From the NCBI RefSeq assembly GCF_004363095.1, contig NZ_SNYO01000014.1, forward strand, positions 91,241 through 155,240: a stretch of 64,000 nt of DNA, in the 5' to 3' direction. Made by a program: the position numbers and the translations under genes. Shown here in pieces: positions 40,726 to 52,095 of the stretch. This DNA comes from Actinomycetospora succinea (GTDB lineage: Bacteria; Actinomycetota; Actinomycetes; Mycobacteriales; Pseudonocardiaceae). The first letter of the stretch is position 1, and every line of letters starts with the position of its first letter. The notes beneath the pieces were generated by a model. That model was given only the letters and a program-made list of their open reading frames with translations, searched no databases and was not told the origin of the DNA.

Positions 40726-41583
40726 ACCGCGCGCGCCCGAGCGTTCCGCCCCGATCCCGGCCGCGACGACCGCGGCGAGCCCGAGCGCCGCCTCGAGCGT
40801 GGGGGTCTGGCCGAGCAGCAGGGCGCCGATCGCGAGGGCGATGGCGGGCTCGAGGCACATCAGCGTGCCGAAGGCCGCCGTGGTCAGCCGCCGGAGTGCC
40901 AGCAGCTCCAGGCTGAACGGCACGACGGGCATGAGCAGCGCGATCGCGAGCGCCGTGGCCAGCACCGTCACGTCGAGCGCCCCGGTCCCGAGGTCGGCGA
41001 GCAGCCCGGGCCCGGCGACGAGGGCGGCGACCAGCCCGGCGACGGGCATCGAGACGGCGAGGCCGGTCAGCCCGGTGACGTGGTCGCCGACGCGCTGGGT
41101 CAGCAGGATGTAGCCCGCCCAGCAGGCCGCCGCGGCGAGGGCGAAGCCGACGCCGGCCGGGTCGAGACCGGCCTGCCAGGGGTGGGTCAGCAGGACGACG
41201 CCGACGGCCGCGAGCAGCGCCCAGCCCCGGGCGCGCCCCCGGCCCCGCACCAGCGCGACCCCGAGCGGGCCCAGGAACTCCAGCGCCGACGCGGTGCCCA
41301 GCGGGATGCGGGCGATGGCCTCGGTGAACAGGATCGTAAGGCCGGCGGTGACGGTCCCCAGGGCGACGCAGGCGGCCAGGCTCGCGCGCGTGAACGCCGA
41401 CGGGCGCGGGCGCACGAGGACGAGCAGCAGCGCGCCGGCGAACAGCAGCCGCAGGCACGCCGTGCCCGCCGGGCCGACGGCGTCGAAGAGCCCGGTCGAG
41501 AGGGCGAGCCCGAGCTGCACGCAGAGCATGGCGCCGAGGGCCATCGCCGCGCCGCTGCGCGGTGAGGTGGGGAGCGAGGTCAC
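40462..41583 (-). CDS. EamA/RhtA-like metabolite exporter with antisense C-terminal tail
   Basis: This protein has ten transmembrane helices in two EamA repeats over about residues 1-286, like the RhtA threonine/homoserine exporters ([23 protein letters not shown]). After that the frame stays open for some 82 more residues, hydrophilic and lying wholly antisense to the neighbouring membrane gene. The conserved part ends near 40715. It starts at GTG 41583. The tail may be translated or may reflect a lost stop codon. It is divergent from a LysR gene that likely regulates it. Confidence 0.82.
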   Translation of the reverse strand: MTSLPTSPRSGAAMALGAMLCVQLGLALSTGLFDAVGPAGTACLRLLFAGALLLVLVRPRPSAFTRASLAACVALGTVTAGLTILFTEAIARIPLGTASALEFLGPLGVALVRGRGRARGWALLAAVGVVLLTHPWQAGLDPAGVGFALAAAACWAGYILLTQRVGDHVTGLTGLAVSMPVAGLVAALVAGPGLLADLGTGALDVTVLATALAIALLMPVVPFSLELLALRRLTTAAFGTLMCLEPAIALAIGALLLGQTPTLEAALGLAAVVAAGIGAERSGARGSGVGGDEPHDDAQEPDGRHHDAPDERRADVAGAARPPHHHGGQEPERGEAEERQRQGGEDPARAGGDRPLALRVELRPDDLPRGRVG

Positions 41584-41665
41584 GCGTCCAGTGAAGGGCG
41601 CGCAACCGTTCACGTCCACGTGAGATTCCTTCACAGAACGTTCGCCGATCGCGGATGATGGCGGC

Positions 41666-42553
41666 GTGGACACCCGGCGCCTGCCCTACCTCGTCGAGTT
41701 CGCCCGGCACGGCTCGATGCGGGTGGTCGCCGAGACGATGGGCACGAGCACCTCGGTGGTCTCCCAGCAGATCGCGGCGCTCGCGCGCGAGGCGGGCACG
41801 GCGCTGGTCGAGCCTGACGGGCGGCGCTCCCGGCTCACCCCGGCCGGGCACCGTCTCGCCGAGCACGGGCGCACGATCCTCGCCGCCGTCGAGTCCGCGC
41901 AGCGCGACCTCGACCCCGACGCCGAGCCGCACGGGCTGGTGCGCGTCGCCGGGTTCGCCTCCGCGATCCGCCGTGCGCTGATGCCGACCGTGGTCGCGAT
42001 GGCCCGGACCCACCCGCAGGTCGCCCTGACGATCCGCGAGTACGAGCCGGCCGAGGCGCACGCGATGCTCGTCGCCGACCGGATCGACCTCGCCCTGACC
42101 TACGACTACGACCTCGCCCCGGCCGCCCTCGACCCCGACCTCACGACGACCCCGCTGTGGTCGACCCCGTGGGGCCTCGCGGTCCCCGCCGGCGACGTGC
42201 CCGAGTCCGCGGGCGACTCGCTCGCCGTGCTCACGGCCTTCCGCGACCGCGCCTGGATCGGCAACTCCCGCAACCCCGCCGACGAGCAGGTCCTGCGCAC
42301 CCTGGCGTCGATGGCGGGCTTCGCGCTGCGCACCACCCACGAGGCCGACAGCCTCGACCTCGTCGAGGACCTCATCCTCGCGGGTCTCGGCGTCGGCCTG
42401 CTCCCGCACGACCGTCCCACCGCGCCCGGCGTCGCGATCGTCCCGCTCACCGCGCCCGCGGTCCGGCTGCGCGCCGCCGCGGTCACCCGCCGCGGCCGCG
42501 AGGCGTGGCCGCCGCTGGCCCTCGTGCTCGAGCAGGTGATCGCCGCCGCGTGA
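41666..42553 (+). CDS. LysR-family transcriptional regulator
   Basis: This 295-residue regulator has an N-terminal helix-turn-helix ([27 protein letters not shown]) and a C-terminal ligand-binding domain with G-L-G-V-G-L-L-P. The GTG lies 82 bases from the divergent EamA exporter start, the usual arrangement for LysR control of an exporter. The effector is not known but may be an amino acid or related metabolite. Confidence 0.88.
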   Translation: MDTRRLPYLVEFARHGSMRVVAETMGTSTSVVSQQIAALAREAGTALVEPDGRRSRLTPAGHRLAEHGRTILAAVESAQRDLDPDAEPHGLVRVAGFASAIRRALMPTVVAMARTHPQVALTIREYEPAEAHAMLVADRIDLALTYDYDLAPAALDPDLTTTPLWSTPWGLAVPAGDVPESAGDSLAVLTAFRDRAWIGNSRNPADEQVLRTLASMAGFALRTTHEADSLDLVEDLILAGLGVGLLPHDRPTAPGVAIVPLTAPAVRLRAAAVTRRGREAWPPLALVLEQVIAAA

Positions 42554-43444
42554 TCACTCCTCGGTCGCGAGCGCCGGGACGCGCGCGTCGAGGTCGTCGA
42601 GCCAGGCCAGGAAGGCGCGGGCCCGCGGCGAGGGCCGCGGATCCTCGTGGCGCCGCAGCAGGTAGTGCGCCTGGCGGGTCGGCCAGGACCGGTCGAGGGC
42701 GAGGACGACCCGGCCGGCGCGCACGGCCGTGCGGGCGAAGCGCTCGGGGATCACGGCGCAGGCCTCGCCCGCGGCGACCACCTCGAGCGCGGCGAGGCTC
42801 GTGTCGACCGTCAGGGCGCGCCGGGGCGGCGGGGCGTCCGGCGGCAGGAGGCGCTGCCAGACGTCGTCGAACCCGAGGACCTGGACCCGGGGGCGGGCGG
42901 CGAGGTCGGCGACGGACGTGACGGGCGGCGCCGCGGGTCCCTGGATCGCGACCGCGGCGTCGCGGTGGAGCACCTCGCTGTGCACCCCCGCCCACGGCCC
43001 GCGGCCCTGGTGGATGTCGACGTCGACCTCGCCGGGATCGAGCGCCTCGGACCACACCGCGCAGACGACGCGCAGGTCGATCCCGGGATGGAGCTCCTGG
43101 AACTCCGCGACGTGCGGGGCGAGCCACGTCGCCGCGTACGAGACCTGGGTGCGGACGGTGAGCTGCTCGCGGCGGGCGGGGCCGAACAGGCCGGTGGTGG
43201 CGACGGCGAGGTCGTCGAGGCTCTCGCGCACCGCGGGCAGGTAGGCGCGCCCGAGCTCGGTGAGCGCCACGGTCCGCGGGTGGCGTTCGAAGAGCGCGAC
43301 ACCGAGGTGGGTCTCCAGCGACCGGACGCGCTGGCTGATCGTTGCGGGGGAGACGTGCAGCTCCTCGGCCGCCGCGGCGAAGCTCTCGTGGCGGGCGGCC
43401 GCCTCGAACGCCTGCACGGTCACGAGCGGGGGGAGGGCGCGCAC
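42554..43444 (-). CDS. LysR-family transcriptional regulator (GcvA-like)
   Basis: This 296-residue protein has the GcvA-type start L-P-P-L-V-T-V-Q-A-F-E-A-A-A-R-H-E-S-F and helix-turn-helix V-S-P-A-T-I-S-Q-R-V-R-S-L-E. It is tail to tail with the other LysR gene and divergent from the dioxygenase/HD-oxygenase operon, 116 bases away. LysR proteins of this kind control phosphonate-oxidation genes in other bacteria. It is the likely activator of the TmpA/TmpB-like pair. Confidence 0.88.
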   Translation of the reverse strand: MRALPPLVTVQAFEAAARHESFAAAAEELHVSPATISQRVRSLETHLGVALFERHPRTVALTELGRAYLPAVRESLDDLAVATTGLFGPARREQLTVRTQVSYAATWLAPHVAEFQELHPGIDLRVVCAVWSEALDPGEVDVDIHQGRGPWAGVHSEVLHRDAAVAIQGPAAPPVTSVADLAARPRVQVLGFDDVWQRLLPPDAPPPRRALTVDTSLAALEVVAAGEACAVIPERFARTAVRAGRVVLALDRSWPTRQAHYLLRRHEDPRPSPRARAFLAWLDDLDARVPALATEE

Positions 43445-43458
43445 CCGCCGACCCTAGC

Positions 43459-43480
43459 CTCAGGATTCCGTGGTCTCAGG
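43459..43480. promoter_or_regulatory. direct repeat, candidate LysR site
   Basis: CTCAGG occurs at 43459-43464 and 43475-43480, 16 bases apart and so on nearly the same face of the helix after one and a half turns. It lies just outside the LysR start and about 80 bases before the dioxygenase start. This is a weak but well-placed candidate site. Confidence 0.3.
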
Positions 43481-43560
43481 GGCGTTCGCGTTGTTTGATC
43501 GTCGGCTCGCGGGCGGTGAGGCTGGTGGGCGCCGGACACCGACCTTCCCGGAGGACCTCC

Positions 43561-44751
43561 TTGACCTCGACGCTCGACGCCCACCCCGACACCACCTCGG
43601 ACACCACCGAGGGCGCCCTGACCCTCGACGAGCGCCACCTCGCGCTCGTGCTCGACGGCCATGTGCGCCGCTTCCACTACGTGTGGCTGCGCGACAACAG
43701 CTGGGCCGCGCCGGACCGGGTGGCCCAGTCCGGAGAGCGCCGGCTCGTCACGGGCGCGATCCCGGATGGCATCCGGCCGACGACCGCGACCTACGACGCC
43801 GCCGCGGGCCTCGAGGTGCTGTGGAACGACGGCCAGGGCTGCGTCTACTCGCCGGACTGGCTGCGCCGCCACGACTACTCGACCGGGCCGCGCCGGCGTC
43901 CCCGCCCCGCGGTCTCGCTCTGGTCCGCTGACGCGTCCGAGCCGCCCCGGTTCGCGCACGCCGACGTCGTCGGCACGACCGAGGGCCAGCTGGCCTGGCT
44001 CGACGCCGTCGCCCTGCACGGCGCCGCCGTCGTCACCGGCGTGCCGTCGGAGCACCACGAGGTCGAGCGCTTCGCGCGCACCGTCGGCCACGTCCGCGAG
44101 GTCGCCTTCGACCGCGTGCACGACGTGCGCCACGACCCCGCGGGCTACAACGTCGCCCACACGTTGGGCGAGCTGCGGCCGCACACCGACATGCCGAGCT
44201 ACGACTGGCCGCCGTCGGTCCAGCTGCTGCACTTCCTCACCAACCGGGCCGCCGGCGGCGAGTCGACGCTGGTCGACGGGTGGGCGGCGCTCGCGGAGCT
44301 GCGGCGCGAGGCGCCCGAGCACTTCGCGACGCTGTGCCGGGTCCCGGTGCCCTACCAGCTGTTCAGCGAGGACGAGGACACCTGGGCGGAGAACCCGATG
44401 GTCACCCTCGACACCGACGGCGAGGTCCGGCTCCTGCGGTTCTCCAACCAGCTCGCCCAGCCCCTCGCCGCCCCGTTCGACGAGGTCGAGGCCTTCTACG
44501 ACGCCTACCGCCACCTCGCGGGGATCATCGACTCCGGGCGGTACCGCGCGAGCTTCCGCTCCGGCGACGGCGACCTCGTCACCGTCCACTCCCACCGCGT
44601 CCTGCACGGCCGGCTGCCCTACGACCCGGCCAGCGGCGCCCGGCACCTCCAGGACGTCTACATGGACGTCGACGACCTCCTCGCGCGCCGCCGCGTGCTG
44701 CGCGGCGAGCACAAGCCCCTGCCCGCCCAGACCCCGGAGGAGGACGCATGA
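43561..44751 (+). CDS. Fe(II)/2-oxoglutarate dioxygenase, gamma-butyrobetaine hydroxylase-like (TmpA/PhnY role)
   Basis: This 396-residue enzyme starts at a rare TTG (43561) directly behind GGAGGACC; no ATG or GTG fits. The N-terminal domain is of the gamma-butyrobetaine hydroxylase type (W-L-R-D-N at 43-47) but lacks its zinc cysteines. The iron ligands are H208-x-D210 and H349 (R-V-L-H-G), with R361 for 2-oxoglutarate. The next gene overlaps it and encodes an HD oxygenase. This pairing is that of TmpA/TmpB and PhnY/PhnZ, so it probably hydroxylates an aminoethylphosphonate or its N-methyl derivative. Confidence 0.87.
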   Translation: MTSTLDAHPDTTSDTTEGALTLDERHLALVLDGHVRRFHYVWLRDNSWAAPDRVAQSGERRLVTGAIPDGIRPTTATYDAAAGLEVLWNDGQGCVYSPDWLRRHDYSTGPRRRPRPAVSLWSADASEPPRFAHADVVGTTEGQLAWLDAVALHGAAVVTGVPSEHHEVERFARTVGHVREVAFDRVHDVRHDPAGYNVAHTLGELRPHTDMPSYDWPPSVQLLHFLTNRAAGGESTLVDGWAALAELRREAPEHFATLCRVPVPYQLFSEDEDTWAENPMVTLDTDGEVRLLRFSNQLAQPLAAPFDEVEAFYDAYRHLAGIIDSGRYRASFRSGDGDLVTVHSHRVLHGRLPYDPASGARHLQDVYMDVDDLLARRRVLRGEHKPLPAQTPEEDA

Positions 44752-45304
44752 CCCCCACCGTCGGGTTCACCGCCATGGCCGACGGGACGGCCGAGGACTA
44801 CCGCCTGCTCGCCCGCTACGAGGACGCCGAGCTGGCGCGGTTCCCCGACCGCGTCCTGGGCTGGCTGCGCGCCATGGACGACCACACCGGTTACCGGGTC
44901 ACCCGCCTCGGGCACAGCCTGCAGGCCGCGACCCGCGCCCACCGGGCCGGGGAGGACGAGGAGACCGTGGTCGGCGCCCTGCTGCACGACATCGGCGACG
45001 TGCTCTCGCCCGCCAACCACTCCGAGGTCGCCGCGGCGGTGCTGCGGCCCTACGTCTCCGAGCGCCTGCACTGGGTGCTCGCGCACCACGGAGTGTTCCA
45101 GGGCAAGTACTGGTTCCACCACGTCGGCGCCGACCCCGACGCGCGGGACCGGTGGGCCGACCACCCCTGGTACCAGGACTGCGTCGACTTCTGCGCGTAC
45201 TACGACCAGAACAGCTTCGACCCCGACTACCCCTCGGAGCCGCTGGCGTTCTTCGAGCCGATGGTCCGGCGCGTCCTCGCCCCGGAGCGGGTCAGCCCGC
45301 CGGA

Positions 45305-45320
<16 letters not shown>
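44748..45320 (+). CDS. HD-domain mixed-valent diiron oxygenase (TmpB/PhnZ-like)
   Basis: This 190-residue HD-fold protein has H56 in G-H-S-L-Q-A, H80-D81 in L-L-H-D-I-G-D, H91 in N-H-S-E-V, H113/H114 in L-A-H-H-G-V-F-Q-G and a late acidic Y-Y-D-Q-N-S-F-D. The length and HSLQ/LLHDIGD/HHG pattern fit the PhnZ/TmpB/MIOX-like diiron oxygenases rather than nucleotide phosphohydrolases. It would cleave the C-P bond of a 1-hydroxyphosphonate made by the preceding enzyme. Its ATG overlaps that gene's stop (ATGA). Confidence 0.85.
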
Positions 45321-47728
<2,408 letters not shown>

Positions 47729-47756
47729 CGGGTCTCCGTTCGTGCGCGTGGCTGCT

Positions 47757-48167
47757 TCACTTCACCTCGAAGATGCGGATGGTGCTCCCCGCCGGGTCGC
47801 GGAAGGCGGCGTCGCGGATGCCCCACGGCTGGTCGGTGGGCTCCTGGACGACCTCGGCGTCCCCGGCCTGCAGCCGCCCGAACGTGTCGTCGAGGTCCTT
47901 CGTGGCGAGGTTGATCGAGGCGAAGGTGCCCTTGGCCATCATCTCGCCGACGGTCCGGCGCTCCTCGTCGGTCATGCCGGGCTGGGCGGCCGGCGGGTAC
48001 AGCACGATCGACGTCCCGGGCTGGTCGGGCGGGCCGACGGTGAGCCAGTGCAGCCCGTTCCACTCGACGTCGTTGCGCACCTCGAAGCCGAGGATGTCGC
48101 GGTAGAACGCGAGGGAGGCGTCGTTGTCGTTGTGGGGCAGGAAGGTGTTGTGAATCGTGAGGTCCAT
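47757..48167 (-). CDS. VOC-family (glyoxalase/dioxygenase fold) protein
   Basis: This 136-residue protein has the two beta-alpha-beta-beta-beta units of the vicinal oxygen chelate fold. Typical pieces are A-S-L-A-F-Y-R-D-I-L-G-F-E-V and P-W-G-I-R-D-A-A-F-R-D-P-A-G. Likely metal ligands are few, so it may be a binding protein. It lies 6 bases downstream of an AraC-type regulator in the same direction and upstream of the UvrA-like gene. AraC/VOC pairs are common in actinobacteria; the substrate is unknown. Confidence 0.87.
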   Translation of the reverse strand: MDLTIHNTFLPHNDNDASLAFYRDILGFEVRNDVEWNGLHWLTVGPPDQPGTSIVLYPPAAQPGMTDEERRTVGEMMAKGTFASINLATKDLDDTFGRLQAGDAEVVQEPTDQPWGIRDAAFRDPAGSTIRIFEVK

Positions 48168-48173
48168 GGGAGA

Positions 48174-48623
48174 TCACGCTAGGGGCGGCCCGGCGACCGG
48201 TGCTTCTCGATTCCTGACCGGTCGCGTGACCTGCTTGGCCACGCACGGCGGCATGCCCGGGCCCGGGCCGGCCTGCTGTTTGCGGTAGACGCTCGGGGAC
48301 ACCCCGACCAGCTCGGTGAAGCGCGTGCTGAACGTCCCGAGCGACGACGAGCCGACCGCGAAGCAGACGTCGGTGACGCTCATGTCGCCCCGGCGCAGCA
48401 GGGCCATCGCCCGCTCGATGCGCCGGGTCATGAGGTAGCTGTAGGGCGACTCGCCGTAGGCGCGCCGGAACTCCCGGCTCAGGTGACCCGCCGACCAGTG
48501 CACGCCGCGCGCGAGCGCCTCGACGTCGAGCGGCTGCGCGTACTCGCGGTCGATGCGATCGCGGACGCGGCGCAGCAGCGCGAGGTCGCGCAGGTGCTCC
48601 TCCCGGGAGGGACGGCTGGTCAC
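48174..48623 (-). CDS. AraC-family transcriptional regulator (DNA-binding domain only)
   Basis: This 149-residue protein is almost entirely the AraC double helix-turn-helix: L-A-R-G-V-H-W-S-A-G-H-L-S-R-E-F-R-R-A-Y and D-V-C-F-A-V-G-S-S-S-L-G-T-F-S. No sensory domain is present. It starts at a GTG and precedes the VOC gene by a few bases. It probably controls that gene, sensing its signal through another protein or by abundance. Confidence 0.88.
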   Translation of the reverse strand: MTSRPSREEHLRDLALLRRVRDRIDREYAQPLDVEALARGVHWSAGHLSREFRRAYGESPYSYLMTRRIERAMALLRRGDMSVTDVCFAVGSSSLGTFSTRFTELVGVSPSVYRKQQAGPGPGMPPCVAKQVTRPVRNREAPVAGPPLA

Positions 48624-48672
48624 CCGCTGGATCGTGCCACGTGATCGGCGCGGCAGAACTGCGCGAACCGGG

Positions 48673-49593
48673 CTAAGAGACGAGCGGGAGGACGTCGGCC
48701 GCGAGGCGCTCCAGCTGCTCGCGGTCGGCGGTCACGTCGTCACCCAGCGGGTCGAGCACGATCATCCCGGCGCCCGCGTCCCGGACCTCCGCCAGCCCGC
48801 GCGCGACGTCGTCGGCGGTCCCGGTGACGGGCACGTCCTCGATCCCCGCCGTGTCGCCGTAGATCCCGTGCAGGCTCGCGACCATGCCCCGCCGTGCCCG
48901 GGCCGGGTCGTCGTCGACGCGGACGTAGACGCGCTTGGCGATCGGGAACGTCCCGCGCTCCCGGCGCTCCAGCTCCCGGCGCAGCGTCACCACCTGGTCG
49001 GCGAAGGTCGCCGTGGTCACCGAGCCCGCCCCGAGGAACGCGTCGCCGAGGCGCACAGCGCGGGCCAGCGCCTTGGGGGCGCTGCCGCCGAACCACACCG
49101 GCGGGTGCGGGCGCTGCACCGGCTTCGGCGCGATCGCCAGGTCCTCGACCCGGCGGAACCGGCCGTCGAAGCTGACGCGCGGGGCGTCCGACCAGGCCTC
49201 CTTCATCAGCGCGAGACCCTCGGTGAAGCGCGCGACGAAGCCCTCGCGCTCGATGCCGAAGGCGGCGAACTCCCGGGACCCGCCGCCCGGGGCGATCCCG
49301 ACGTCGAGCCGGCCGTGGCTCAGTCGGTCGACCGTGGTGAGCGAGGCCGCGAGCTGGAGGGGGTCGTGCAGCGGGGTGATCAGCACGCCGACGCCGAGCC
49401 GGAGCCGCTCGGTGCAGGCCGCGGCGTACGCGAGGACCTCGAGCGGCGCCAGCACCGGCGCCGCGCCGATCGTCAGCTCCATGGTCCAGGCGCCCTCGAA
49501 GCCCAGTTCCTCCGCCCGGGCGAGGTGGGCCTTCACGCCGGGGGCGTCGAACCCGTCGGCGTCGGACTGGGGGATCGCGATCGACCAGCGCAC
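48673..49593 (-). CDS. LLM-class F420- or FMN-dependent oxidoreductase
   Basis: This 306-residue luciferase-like TIM-barrel protein has L-R-L-G-V-G-V-L-I-T-P-L-H-D-P, L-S-H-G-R-L-D-V-G-I-A-P-G-G, and V-W-F-G-G-S-A-P-K-A-L-A-R-A. These are typical of actinobacterial F420-dependent LLM enzymes. The cofactor is inferred from the taxon. It is divergent from the 2H phosphoesterase gene with about 29 bases between. The substrate is unknown. Confidence 0.87.
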   Translation of the reverse strand: MRWSIAIPQSDADGFDAPGVKAHLARAEELGFEGAWTMELTIGAAPVLAPLEVLAYAAACTERLRLGVGVLITPLHDPLQLAASLTTVDRLSHGRLDVGIAPGGGSREFAAFGIEREGFVARFTEGLALMKEAWSDAPRVSFDGRFRRVEDLAIAPKPVQRPHPPVWFGGSAPKALARAVRLGDAFLGAGSVTTATFADQVVTLRRELERRERGTFPIAKRVYVRVDDDPARARRGMVASLHGIYGDTAGIEDVPVTGTADDVARGLAEVRDAGAGMIVLDPLGDDVTADREQLERLAADVLPLVS

Positions 49594-49622
49594 GCCCCGA
49601 CGGTAGAGGGCATGCTCGCCGC

Positions 49623-50192
49623 GTGGACGCCCTCGCCCCGACCGCGCGCCGCACCATGATCGCCGCCCTGGTGCCGGAGGCGGATCCGCTGGTCGGGGCG
49701 TTCCGCGACGAGCTCGACCCCACCGCCCGCCGCGGGCTCGGCGCCCACCTCACCCTCGTGCGCCCCTTCGTCGAGCCCGCCGCGCTCACCGCGGAGACCG
49801 TGGCGGCGCTGCGCCGCACGGTCGCGGGGGTGCCGGCCTTCGACTGCACCTTCCGCGAGCTGCGCTGGTTCTCCGACCGGGTGCTCTGGCTCGCGCCGGA
49901 CGTCGTCGCGGGGTTCCGGGAGATCGCGGACCGGGTGCGGGCGGGCTTCCCGGAGCTGCCCGCCGAGGAGCGCGAGCTCGTCCCGCACCTGACCGTCGGG
50001 CTGCGGCGCGCCGCCCCGGTGGAGGCCCTGCGCGCGGCCGCCGCGGCGATCGCCCCGCGGCTGCCGCTGACCGTGCGCGTCGACCGGGTCGCGCTGATGG
50101 TGCGGACGGAGACCTGGGACGTGGCCGCCGAGGCGCCGCTCGGCGTCAGTCCTTCTGGACCGTCCGGGCAAGGATCCCCAGGGTCGCCCTGA
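49623..50192 (+). CDS. 2'-5' RNA ligase-like 2H phosphoesterase
   Basis: This 189-residue protein carries two H-x-T-x motifs, H-L-T-L and H-L-T-V, separated by about 90 residues, the catalytic pair of the 2H phosphoesterase superfamily. It would act on cyclic phosphates of RNA or nucleotides. It starts at a GTG. The end overlaps the convergent SRPBCC gene by 47 bases, and the last 20 residues (S/G/P rich) lie in that overlap. Confidence 0.85.
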   Translation: MDALAPTARRTMIAALVPEADPLVGAFRDELDPTARRGLGAHLTLVRPFVEPAALTAETVAALRRTVAGVPAFDCTFRELRWFSDRVLWLAPDVVAGFREIADRVRAGFPELPAEERELVPHLTVGLRRAAPVEALRAAAAAIAPRLPLTVRVDRVALMVRTETWDVAAEAPLGVSPSGPSGQGSPGSP

Positions 50193-50625
50193 TCGAGCTC
50201 GGGTGGATCACCGGGAAGATGTCGCGCGCCGCCCACTCGGGATGGATGTTCGACCAGTCGTAGTAGGACGTGACCCGGGTGCCGTCCTCGACCGGCTCGA
50301 GGCGGTAACCGTAGACGTGGCCGATGTAGGGGCGCGCCTGCCCCTCGATCGTCCAGGCGATCTCGACGTCGGGCTCGTAGACGGTGATGACGACGTCGAC
50401 GTCGTAGCGCCCGAGCGGCCGGTCGCCGAGCGCCTCGCGGTCCATGTGGACGGTGAACCGGTCGCCGACGGCCTCGACCGGCTCGCCGGTCGCGTCCATG
50501 AGCATGCCCGAGCTGTCGATGGCGACGTGGCCGTGCGGGTCGCGCAGGACGTCGAACACCGACGCCGGCTCGGCCGCGATCCAGCGGGTGACCTCGATGC
50601 GCTGCTCGCTCACGGTGCGCAGCAT
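50146..50625 (-). CDS. SRPBCC-family (START-like) protein
   Basis: This 159-residue protein has the helix-grip pattern of polyketide cyclase/dehydrase-like proteins: V-T-R-W-I-A-A-E-P-A-S-V-F-D-V-L-R-D-P at the start and G-T-R-V-T-S-Y-Y-D-W in the C-terminal strand. It probably binds a small hydrophobic ligand. The ATG at 50625 is preceded by GGGGTG; a GTG at 50613 is an alternative. Function unknown. Confidence 0.83.
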   Translation of the reverse strand: MLRTVSEQRIEVTRWIAAEPASVFDVLRDPHGHVAIDSSGMLMDATGEPVEAVGDRFTVHMDREALGDRPLGRYDVDVVITVYEPDVEIAWTIEGQARPYIGHVYGYRLEPVEDGTRVTSYYDWSNIHPEWAARDIFPVIHPSSIRATLGILARTVQKD

Positions 50626-50721
50626 GTCACCCCGAGTGGCACATCAGCGGTCCGGATGGGCGGAACAGCCGTCCTGCCGAACGCGTTGTGCCACGTGCAG
50701 GCGAGACCGAGGAGGTAATCG

Positions 50722-51240
50722 GTGGCCACTCAGACCGCGATCCTGGCCGGCGGGTGTTTCTGGGGCGCCCAGGAGCTGCTCCGTCAGCGACCCGGGATCC
50801 TCTCGACGCGCGTCGGGTACTCCGGCGACCCGAACACCCCGAACGCGACCTACCGGCGCCACGGCGACCACGCCGAGGCCGTCGAGGTCGTGTACGACGA
50901 CGACACGATCTCCTACCGCGAGATCCTGGAGTTCTTCTTCCAGATCCACGACCCGTCGACCCGCAACCGCCAGGGCAACGACATCGGCCGCAGCTACCGC
51001 TCGGCGATCTACTACACGACCCCCGAGCAGGAGGCCGTCGCCCGCGACACGATCAAGGACGTCGACGCCTCGGGCCTGTGGCCCGGGCCGGTGGTCACCG
51101 AGGTCGAGCCCGCGAGCGACTTCTGGGAGGCCGAGCCCGAGCACCAGGACTACCTGCAGAAGCAGCCCTGGGGCTACACGTGCCACTTCGTGCGCCCGGG
51201 CTGGGTGCTCCCGAAGCGCGAGGAGACGACGTCGGCATGA
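50722..51240 (+). CDS. msrA: peptide-methionine (S)-S-oxide reductase MsrA
   Basis: This 172-residue enzyme has the catalytic G-G-C-F-W-G motif with Cys12 and the family segments R-V-G-Y-S-G and F-F-Q-I-H-D-P-T/S-T. A later cysteine in G-Y-T-C-H-F may be the resolving one. It repairs oxidised methionine in proteins using thioredoxin. It starts at a GTG behind GAGGAGGT, and its stop overlaps the next gene's ATG (ATGA). Confidence 0.95.
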   Translation: MATQTAILAGGCFWGAQELLRQRPGILSTRVGYSGDPNTPNATYRRHGDHAEAVEVVYDDDTISYREILEFFFQIHDPSTRNRQGNDIGRSYRSAIYYTTPEQEAVARDTIKDVDASGLWPGPVVTEVEPASDFWEAEPEHQDYLQKQPWGYTCHFVRPGWVLPKREETTSA

Positions 51241-52028
51241 CGGCGGTCGACGAGGACCTCGCCGGCACCTGGGCGGCCTGGCACGCGGAGCGCGAGAACG
51301 ACCTCCGCGCTCCGCACGGCTGGCTCAGCCTCACCGGGCTGCACTGGCTCGACGGTGAGGCGCGCGCCTACCAGGACCTGCCGGGCACCTGGCGGGCCGC
51401 CGACGGCGGCGCCGAGGTCACCGCGGCCGCCGGCGACGACGTGTCCGTGGACGGCGTGCCGGTCGACGGCACCGTGCGGGTCGAGCCGGTCGACGGCAAG
51501 CCCGGCGTGCTCGTCGCCGTGGGCGAGCGGCGGGTCGAGGTGATCCGCCGCGAGGAGCACGTGGCCCTGCGCGTCCGCGACCCGCAAGGCCCGACCCTGG
51601 CGCGGTTCACCGGCGTGCCGGCGTTCCCGGTCGACGGCTCCTGGATCGTCACCGGGCAGTACAGCGCCTGGGACGCCCCGCGGCGCATCGACGTCGACAC
51701 CGTCGTCGACGGCCTCGGGTTCCACCCGACCGCCGTCGGCACGGTCCGCTTCACCCTGGGCGGCGAGGAGCAGGAGCTCACCGTGCTGGGCGGCGAGGGC
51801 GGGGAGCTGCGGCTCCACTTCCGCGACGGCACCTCCGGGGACAGCACGTACGGCGGCGGGCGCATCCTGCGCACCGACGCCCCCGCCGACGACGGATCGG
51901 TGCGGATCGACCTCAACCGGACGCTGAACCTGCCCTGCTCGTTCACGGCGTACGCGACCTGCCCGCTGCCCCCGGCGGGCAACGTCGTCACGGTGCCCGT
52001 CGAGGCGGGGGAGAAGACGCCGGTCTGA
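51237..52028 (+). CDS. DUF1684 family protein
   Basis: This 263-residue cytosolic protein has the DUF1684 hallmarks: [12 protein letters not shown] near the N-terminus and the C-terminal [20 protein letters not shown]. The family is widespread and lacks a firm function. Its ATG overlaps the msrA stop, so the two are co-expressed; a link to oxidative stress is only an inference. Confidence 0.87.
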   Translation: MTAVDEDLAGTWAAWHAERENDLRAPHGWLSLTGLHWLDGEARAYQDLPGTWRAADGGAEVTAAAGDDVSVDGVPVDGTVRVEPVDGKPGVLVAVGERRVEVIRREEHVALRVRDPQGPTLARFTGVPAFPVDGSWIVTGQYSAWDAPRRIDVDTVVDGLGFHPTAVGTVRFTLGGEEQELTVLGGEGGELRLHFRDGTSGDSTYGGGRILRTDAPADDGSVRIDLNRTLNLPCSFTAYATCPLPPAGNVVTVPVEAGEKTPV

Positions 52029-52044
52029 CCTCGGACGGTCGCAT

Positions 52045-52088
52045 GGCCGTACCGAGTGGTTGCCATTCAGGACCACTTCGGTACGGTC
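52045..52088. promoter_or_regulatory. long inverted repeat upstream of the mycofactocin-type SDR
   Basis: GGCCGTACCGAGTGGT (52045-52060) and ACCACTTCGGTACGGTC (52072-52088) are inverted copies that match over about 14 bases with one inserted base; the spacer is 11 bases. The right arm ends 7 bases before the SDR ATG. It is likely the operator of a TetR-type repressor. No regulator gene is adjacent. Confidence 0.55.
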
Positions 52089-52095
52089 ATGTGCC

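Noticed and set aside
50636..50697. inverted repeat GTGGCACA...TGTGCCAC upstream of msrA
   Set aside because: The arms are only 8 bases and 46 bases apart; in GC-rich DNA this can be chance.
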